Shown here piece by piece: positions 59,335-64,000 of a stretch of 64,000 nt of DNA. Origin of the DNA: Odoribacter sp. AF15-53 (GTDB taxonomy: Bacteria; Bacteroidota; Bacteroidia; Bacteroidales; Marinifilaceae); contig NZ_QUHC01000004.1 in assembly GCF_003479425.1 (NCBI RefSeq), positions 372,001 through 436,000 of the forward strand, read 5' to 3'. How positions within the stretch are numbered: the stretch's first letter is position 1; the number at the start of each line of letters is the position of its first letter. Below the pieces are notes generated by a model, which ran no database searches, had not been told where the DNA came from, and saw only the letters and a list, made by a program, of their open reading frames with translations. The position numbers were made by a program, and so were the translations under genes.

Positions 59335-61428
59335 GTGAAAGAGGTATTGAGTTTTTCGTATGTAGAATTAATCGGTTTGTTTGAGCGGGAATTCCCGAAT
59401 GTGTTACAAGGGGCAAGGGTTAGTCGTGACTGGAGGGAGTTTGAGCGATTTTTGAAGGAGTACGTACGGCACTCTTTAACCGGTCATCCTTCCTCTTCGT
59501 TGATAAAGCGTTTTTTCAGGATATTCATGAATGAAGCCCGGTATATCCGGGATTTTTCCACGGGGGAGAAAATTCGCTATGAGCCTATCAAATGGTTGTG
59601 GTTGGCTTTGAGAGGAAATGAAGGTGATATACATTCTGATTTTTTGATTGATTGGTATTATTTATTCAAAAAATATCAGGCAGGGCGGGAAGTTCTTCCG
59701 GATCGGAAAAAGTGCAAGGAGTGGGGAGAGCGGTGGAAATCCGGTATGGATGATGGGGTCATTCATGAACGTCAGGAAAATAAAGAGCGAATATGTCGTT
59801 TGCTAATTTCTAAAATAGAGAAAAGAGATAAAATGAATACCCGCTATCGTTTTGACGCGGATATGAATGAAGGTCGCAAGGAGGAATTGATTCGAGAATG
59901 GTGGGGAGATTATAAATTTCATCTGGCTTTGGCGATTCGTGATCCGGATGAATTGAATATGTTCATGGGGAAAACCTTGTCGGCAGGGTTAATAGAACTT
60001 TTACACGAGGCGAAACAGAAAGGAATCCCGTTTTTCGTGACACCCTATTATCTTTCTTTATTGAGTGTTCGTCCGGGAGGATATGATGATTCCACGATCC
60101 GGAGTTACGTGATTTATTCGAGGGAGTTGGTAGAGCATTTCGGACAGATTCGGGCATGGGAGAAAGAAGATGTCGTAGAGCCGGGAAAACCGAATGCTGC
60201 CGGGTGGTTGTTGCCTAATGCTACGAATATTCATCGTCGTTACCCGGAAGTAGCTATTTTTATCCCGGATTCAATGGGGCGGGCTTGTGGGGGGCTGTGT
60301 GCTTTGTGCCAGCGGATGTATGATTTTCAAAAAGGACACCTTAATTTTAATCTGGAACGTTTGAAGCCGATAGAGGGGTGGGAGAGCAAGATGGAGCGTT
60401 TGATGATGTATTACGAGCACGATTCTCAATTGCGTGATATATTAATCACGGGGGGCGATGCGTTGATGAGTCAGAATCAAACGTTAGAGAAAATATTGGA
60501 TGCGGTTTATCGTATGGCTGCGCGTAAACGTGAAGCTAATAAATATAGGGATAAAGGAGAAAAATATGCGGAGATTCAGCGGGTGAGACTAGGATCTCGT
60601 TTGTTGGCCTATTTACCTAGTCGTGTGAATGACGGGTTAATTGACGTGTTGAAAAGGTTCCGGGAAAAAGCCCGGCAAATAGGTATTCAACAATTTTTTA
60701 TCCAGACGCATTTCGAATCACCTTTGGAGGTGACGGAAGAGGTGATTGATGCTGTTCGGCGTTTGTTGGCTGCCGGATGGATCATCACGAATCAGTTGGT
60801 GTTTACCGTCGCCTCTTCTCGTCGGGGACACACGGCAAGATTGCGGGAAGTGTTGAATCGAGTCGGGATTCTAACCTATTATACTTTTTCCGTGAAAGGG
60901 TTCGAGGAGAATTATGCATTGTTTGCCCCGAATAGTCGTTCCGAACAGGAGGTGAAAGAAGAAAAGGCATGCGGGCAAATGTCCGCGGAATTGGAAACAG
61001 AGGTTCTGAGTTTATTTGAGCATCCCGAAAGAGTAACTTCCGAATTACCGGGGATACTTGATAGATATCATCAACCTTTTTTGGCCACGGACCGGAACGT
61101 GATGAATTTGCCGGGTATCGGGAAAAGTATGACTTTCGTGACAGTCGGTTTGACTAAACAAGGAAAGCGAATTTTGCGATTTTCGTTGGATGTGGGGCGG
61201 CGACATAGTCCTTGGGTGGATCATGTAGGTGATATTTATATCGTGGAAAATAAATCCGTCGCGGCTTATTTGCGACAATTGCAGGAATTGGGCGAGGATG
61301 TAGAGGACTATATTTCTTTGTGGGATTATTCCGAAGGGCGTACGGAATCGCGCTTTGCTCTTTTCGAGTATCCGAAGCAAAAAACAGGAATGACGGGAGA
61401 TTATACTAATTTGAGTATTGATTCTTAA
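59335..61428 (+). CDS. KamA-like radical SAM protein, long form
   Basis: A 697-residue protein of the lysine 2,3-aminomutase (KamA) branch. The radical SAM motif is Cys318, Cys322 and Cys325 in ACGGLCALC. Later blocks ILITGGDALMS, IQQFFIQTHFESPLEVT and NQLVFTVAS follow the KamA order. It has about 200 extra N-terminal residues and an unusual C terminus (SVAAYLRQLQELGEDVEDY), so it is well beyond KamA length (about 420-470). It may not be a lysine mutase; no partner genes of lysine fermentation lie next to it. The start is GTG 59335, supported by a strong AAGGAGGA ribosome binding site at 59325-59332, rare in this window. Confidence 0.8.
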   Translation: MKEVLSFSYVELIGLFEREFPNVLQGARVSRDWREFERFLKEYVRHSLTGHPSSSLIKRFFRIFMNEARYIRDFSTGEKIRYEPIKWLWLALRGNEGDIHSDFLIDWYYLFKKYQAGREVLPDRKKCKEWGERWKSGMDDGVIHERQENKERICRLLISKIEKRDKMNTRYRFDADMNEGRKEELIREWWGDYKFHLALAIRDPDELNMFMGKTLSAGLIELLHEAKQKGIPFFVTPYYLSLLSVRPGGYDDSTIRSYVIYSRELVEHFGQIRAWEKEDVVEPGKPNAAGWLLPNATNIHRRYPEVAIFIPDSMGRACGGLCALCQRMYDFQKGHLNFNLERLKPIEGWESKMERLMMYYEHDSQLRDILITGGDALMSQNQTLEKILDAVYRMAARKREANKYRDKGEKYAEIQRVRLGSRLLAYLPSRVNDGLIDVLKRFREKARQIGIQQFFIQTHFESPLEVTEEVIDAVRRLLAAGWIITNQLVFTVASSRRGHTARLREVLNRVGILTYYTFSVKGFEENYALFAPNSRSEQEVKEEKACGQMSAELETEVLSLFEHPERVTSELPGILDRYHQPFLATDRNVMNLPGIGKSMTFVTVGLTKQGKRILRFSLDVGRRHSPWVDHVGDIYIVENKSVAAYLRQLQELGEDVEDYISLWDYSEGRTESRFALFEYPKQKTGMTGDYTNLSIDS

Positions 61429-61488
61429 AAATAATTGCGTATTTGTAAATTTTGGCCTATCTTGGCTGTTGTGTTAAAAAATACGTTT

Positions 61489-63123
61489 ATGAAAAAGATC
61501 AATTTAGTCTCAATCGTAGTATTGTGTATTATTTTACTTGGCGGATGTGCCAGTGAACCTAATCAAGAGGTGAATATAATTCCTCAACCTCAGCAAGTAA
61601 CAATGGCGGACGGTGGTTTTACGCTGTCCCCGAAAACCGTAATTAACGTGATAAAGGGGGCGGATGATCTGACTCCAGCTTGTACGTTTATGAGTACGTT
61701 GGTTGAAAAATCTTTCGGTCAACCCCTGTCTGTCGTGAATGGAGAGATGAAGCGGGATGCGATTAATATAGCTGTTGACCCGTCGATGAGAGCAGATGCT
61801 TATGATTTAACAGTAGGTAAAAAGGCCATTGATATCAAGGCCGGAAGTTCGAAAGCGGTATTTTATGCCATGCAGAGTTTACGGCAGATGATGCCCGTGG
61901 GAGTGGAGAAAGGGGAGAAAATGGATAAAATTCGTATCCAGAATGTACGGATTCAAGATGAACCCCGGTTGGCGTATCGCGGGACGATGTTGGATGTATG
62001 TCGTCATTTCTTCACGGTGGATGAGGTGAAGACTTTTATTGATATGCTGGCGTTGCATAAACTGAGCGTGTTCCATTGGCATTTGACGGATGATCAGGGA
62101 TGGCGTATAGAGATTAAAAAGTACCCGAAGCTTACGGAAATAGGTAGTCAACGGAAACAGACGGTTATAGGTAAAAATACCGGGAAGTATGATGGAACGC
62201 CTTATGGACCCTATTTTTTCACGCAAGAGGAGATCAAGGATGTTATTCAATACGCTGCCGATCGGTATATCACGATTATTCCGGAGATAGAACTTCCCGG
62301 ACATGCACTTGCGGCGTTGGCTTCTTATCCAGAGTTGGGTTGCACGGGTGGGCCTTACGAAGTTTGTCAGATGTGGGGAGTATTTCCCGAAGTATTCTGT
62401 CCCGGAAACGAGAAGACTTTTGAATTCTGGGAAGGAGTTTTGGAAGAGGTTGCAGAGTTGTTTCCCGGGGAGATTATTCATATCGGGGGCGATGAATGTC
62501 CTAGAGATGCCTGGAAAAAATGTAAGAAATGTCAGGCTCGGATGAAAAAAGAGAAATTAAAAGAAGAGGGGGATTTACAAAATTACGTGGTTCACCGGAT
62601 CGAGGAGTTTATGAAAACAAAAGGGAAGAGAATTCTCGGTTGGGACGAGATTCTGGAAGGTGATGTTTCCAAAACTGCGATCGTGATGTCATGGAGAGGA
62701 AAGAAAGGTGGAATCGAGGGAGCGAAGAGAGGGAATGAGGTTGTGATGGTTCCGAATGATTATGCGTATTTTGATTATTATCAAGCTAAACCGGTGGAGA
62801 ATGAACCTTTCGGTATCGGAGGATACGTACCCGTGGAGAAAGTATATAGCCTGGACCCGACGGAGGGATTGACTCCTGAAGAAGGGGAGAAAATTATCGG
62901 GGTTCAAGCTAATTTATGGGCGGAATATATAACGACTTTCAGTCATGCCCAATATATGCTGTTGCCGCGAATGGCTGCAATAGCCGAAGTCGGTTGGACC
63001 CCTGTGGCTAAAAAGGACTATGATAATTTTCTGAAGCGGGCAAAATTGATGACCCAACGTTACGAGGCTTTGGGGTATAATTTTGCAAAGCATATTTTGC
63101 AAGAAGCGAAAACAAATGAATAA
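61489..63123 (+). CDS. Beta-N-acetylhexosaminidase lipoprotein, GH20
   Basis: A 544-residue glycosidase. Signal and lipobox: LCIILLGGC. A GH20b domain (about 30-155) comes before the catalytic barrel, which holds the Asp335-Glu336 pair in HIGGDECPRDAW and HWHLTDDQGWRIEIKKYP. It releases terminal GlcNAc/GalNAc from host glycans or peptidoglycan fragments in the periplasm or at the surface. I start at ATG 61489, where the signal peptide begins. Its stop codon lies within the next gene, a GH2 enzyme, by an 8-base overlap. Confidence 0.95.
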   Translation: MKKINLVSIVVLCIILLGGCASEPNQEVNIIPQPQQVTMADGGFTLSPKTVINVIKGADDLTPACTFMSTLVEKSFGQPLSVVNGEMKRDAINIAVDPSMRADAYDLTVGKKAIDIKAGSSKAVFYAMQSLRQMMPVGVEKGEKMDKIRIQNVRIQDEPRLAYRGTMLDVCRHFFTVDEVKTFIDMLALHKLSVFHWHLTDDQGWRIEIKKYPKLTEIGSQRKQTVIGKNTGKYDGTPYGPYFFTQEEIKDVIQYAADRYITIIPEIELPGHALAALASYPELGCTGGPYEVCQMWGVFPEVFCPGNEKTFEFWEGVLEEVAELFPGEIIHIGGDECPRDAWKKCKKCQARMKKEKLKEEGDLQNYVVHRIEEFMKTKGKRILGWDEILEGDVSKTAIVMSWRGKKGGIEGAKRGNEVVMVPNDYAYFDYYQAKPVENEPFGIGGYVPVEKVYSLDPTEGLTPEEGEKIIGVQANLWAEYITTFSHAQYMLLPRMAAIAEVGWTPVAKKDYDNFLKRAKLMTQRYEALGYNFAKHILQEAKTNE

Positions 63124-64000
63124 AATAATAGGGGCACTTTTTATAGGTTGTAGCATCTGGGGTATGCTCGGATGCTCGACCGAAAAAAAGATTGAGCAAA
63201 AGACCGAGATTCGAACGGAATTGAGTTCCGGCTGGGAATTCAGTCAGCGGGATTCCGAGGTATGGCTTCCCGCGACTGTGCCGGGAACGGTTCATACCGA
63301 TTTATTGGCGAATGGTAAAATCGAGGATCCGTTCTACCGGATGAACGAGTTACAGTTGCAATGGATCGATAAGAAGGATTGGGAATATCGTACGTTTTTT
63401 TCTGTTGATAAAGAGTTTTTGGAAAAGAAAAATCAACGCCTTACTTTTCATGGACTGGATACTTACGCTGATGTTTATCTGAATGGTAAATCAATCGGTG
63501 TTACCGATAATATGTTTCGTACCTGGGTGTTTGACGTTTCGGGCCAATTGAAAGCGGATAGTAACGAATTGCGTGTTGTCTTTGCTTCTCCTACCAGAAG
63601 AGGATTAGAGGAAATGGAACGTTACGGGTTAAGATTACCGGCGGATAATGACCAGAGTGAGCGAGGCGGTATGGGGAATAACCGGGTGAGCGTGTATACC
63701 CGTAAAGCGCCATATCACTATGGTTGGGACTGGGGTCCCCGTTTGGTGACGTCCGGAATCTGGCGTCCGGTTGTGCTAGAAGCGTGGAATAACGTGAAGG
63801 TGGAAGACGTGTTTATTCGTCAGCCTCAAGTTACACGGGAAGAAGCCCGATTGATCGCGGAGGTTTGTATAAATTCGGATAAGCGGCAGAACGTGGAGGT
63901 TGAAGTCGCGAGTGAAGGAAAGGTGCTGGTTCGGGAGAGCAAGGAATTGAAGGTCGGGAAAAACGAAATATCTATACCTTATAGCATTTTGAATCCGCGT
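63116..64000 (+). CDS. Beta-mannosidase-like GH2 lipoprotein (5' part, cut by the window edge)
   Basis: The first 295 codons of a gene that runs past the window end. The N terminus NKIIGALFIGCSIWGMLGCS has a lipobox (Cys20). Then comes the GH2 sugar-binding domain (VPGTVHTDLLANGKIEDPFY, FHGLDTYADVYLNG) and the stretch YHYGWDWGPRLVTSGIWRP typical of beta-mannosidases. The catalytic barrel lies outside. It overlaps the GH20 gene by 8 bases, so both are made together; hexosaminidase plus mannosidase suits the trimming of N-glycans. Confidence 0.9.
   Translation, partial: MNKIIGALFIGCSIWGMLGCSTEKKIEQKTEIRTELSSGWEFSQRDSEVWLPATVPGTVHTDLLANGKIEDPFYRMNELQLQWIDKKDWEYRTFFSVDKEFLEKKNQRLTFHGLDTYADVYLNGKSIGVTDNMFRTWVFDVSGQLKADSNELRVVFASPTRRGLEEMERYGLRLPADNDQSERGGMGNNRVSVYTRKAPYHYGWDWGPRLVTSGIWRPVVLEAWNNVKVEDVFIRQPQVTREEARLIAEVCINSDKRQNVEVEVASEGKVLVRESKELKVGKNEISIPYSILNPR

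Overview
The window looks like chromosomal DNA from a member of the Bacteroidales, with Odoribacteraceae (Butyricimonas/Odoribacter-like) as my best guess at family level. That guess is an inference from style and cannot be proved here. The supporting signs are repeated matches to the Bacteroidetes promoter pattern (TTG, about 20 bases, then TAnnTTTG), few Shine-Dalgarno sequences, Bacteroidales-type families (UpxY antiterminator, PepSY-like lipoprotein, the DUF1599/DoxX/tpiA cluster, OmpA paralogues), and lipoproteins with acidic residues after the lipidated cysteine.

Positions 1-16 kb hold housekeeping and metabolic genes: a surface lipoprotein, an acetyltransferase, an OmpA-like porin, an ArsR regulator next to an 814-residue four-domain sulfur-transfer fusion (CoA-disulfide reductase, rhodanese, TusA, DsrE-like), an NlpC/P60 hydrolase, an ACP phosphodiesterase, an MscS channel, a B12-type radical SAM enzyme, the p-aminobenzoate genes pabA and pabB-pabC with an LplT/PlsC-like lipid pair between them, and a candidate small RNA. 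Positions 16-37 kb hold a membrane-anchored MutS-like ATPase, a TetR operon with two visible operators and a deleted third gene, tRNA-Asp, a second OmpA paralogue, SlyD, chorismate synthase, a NUDIX/macrodomain ADP-ribose pair, Mrp, a MATE pump, tpiA with its usual neighbours, folP, a SpoU methyltransferase and miaB. Chorismate synthase, the pab genes and folP are all steps towards folate.

Positions 37.2-49.9 kb form one capsular or exopolysaccharide locus. It has a strong promoter with a leader of about 140 bases, an UpxY antiterminator, an unknown protein in the slot where UpxZ usually sits, Wzx flippase, Wzy polymerase, a TupA-like ATP-grasp protein, a MurB-like reductase, a GT4 and a GT2 glycosyltransferase, a pyruvyltransferase, a UDP-HexNAc dehydrogenase, a DegT aminotransferase and a phosphoglycosyl transferase. 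The middle (about 38.7-48.1 kb) is much richer in A+T than both ends, as expected for an exchanged cassette. A MurB paralogue with its catalytic residues kept, beside an ATP-grasp protein and a pyruvyltransferase, suggests lactyl- or pyruvyl-modified acidic sugars.

Positions 50-64 kb return to core genes: htpG, a DUF308 membrane protein, upp, secA, lgt, a guanine-deaminase-like enzyme, a long KamA-like radical SAM protein, and a GH20/GH2 lipoprotein glycosidase pair whose second gene runs off the right edge.

The most unusual non-coding signal is a set of dispersed intergenic repeats. They are built from 7-9 base words (CATAAAGTC/GACTTTATG, AACTTGCAACTTG) around GC-rich micro-hairpins, and several abut start or stop codons. 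There are also tandem 11-base and 10-base GTGGRGAA-type arrays and one MITE-like palindrome.
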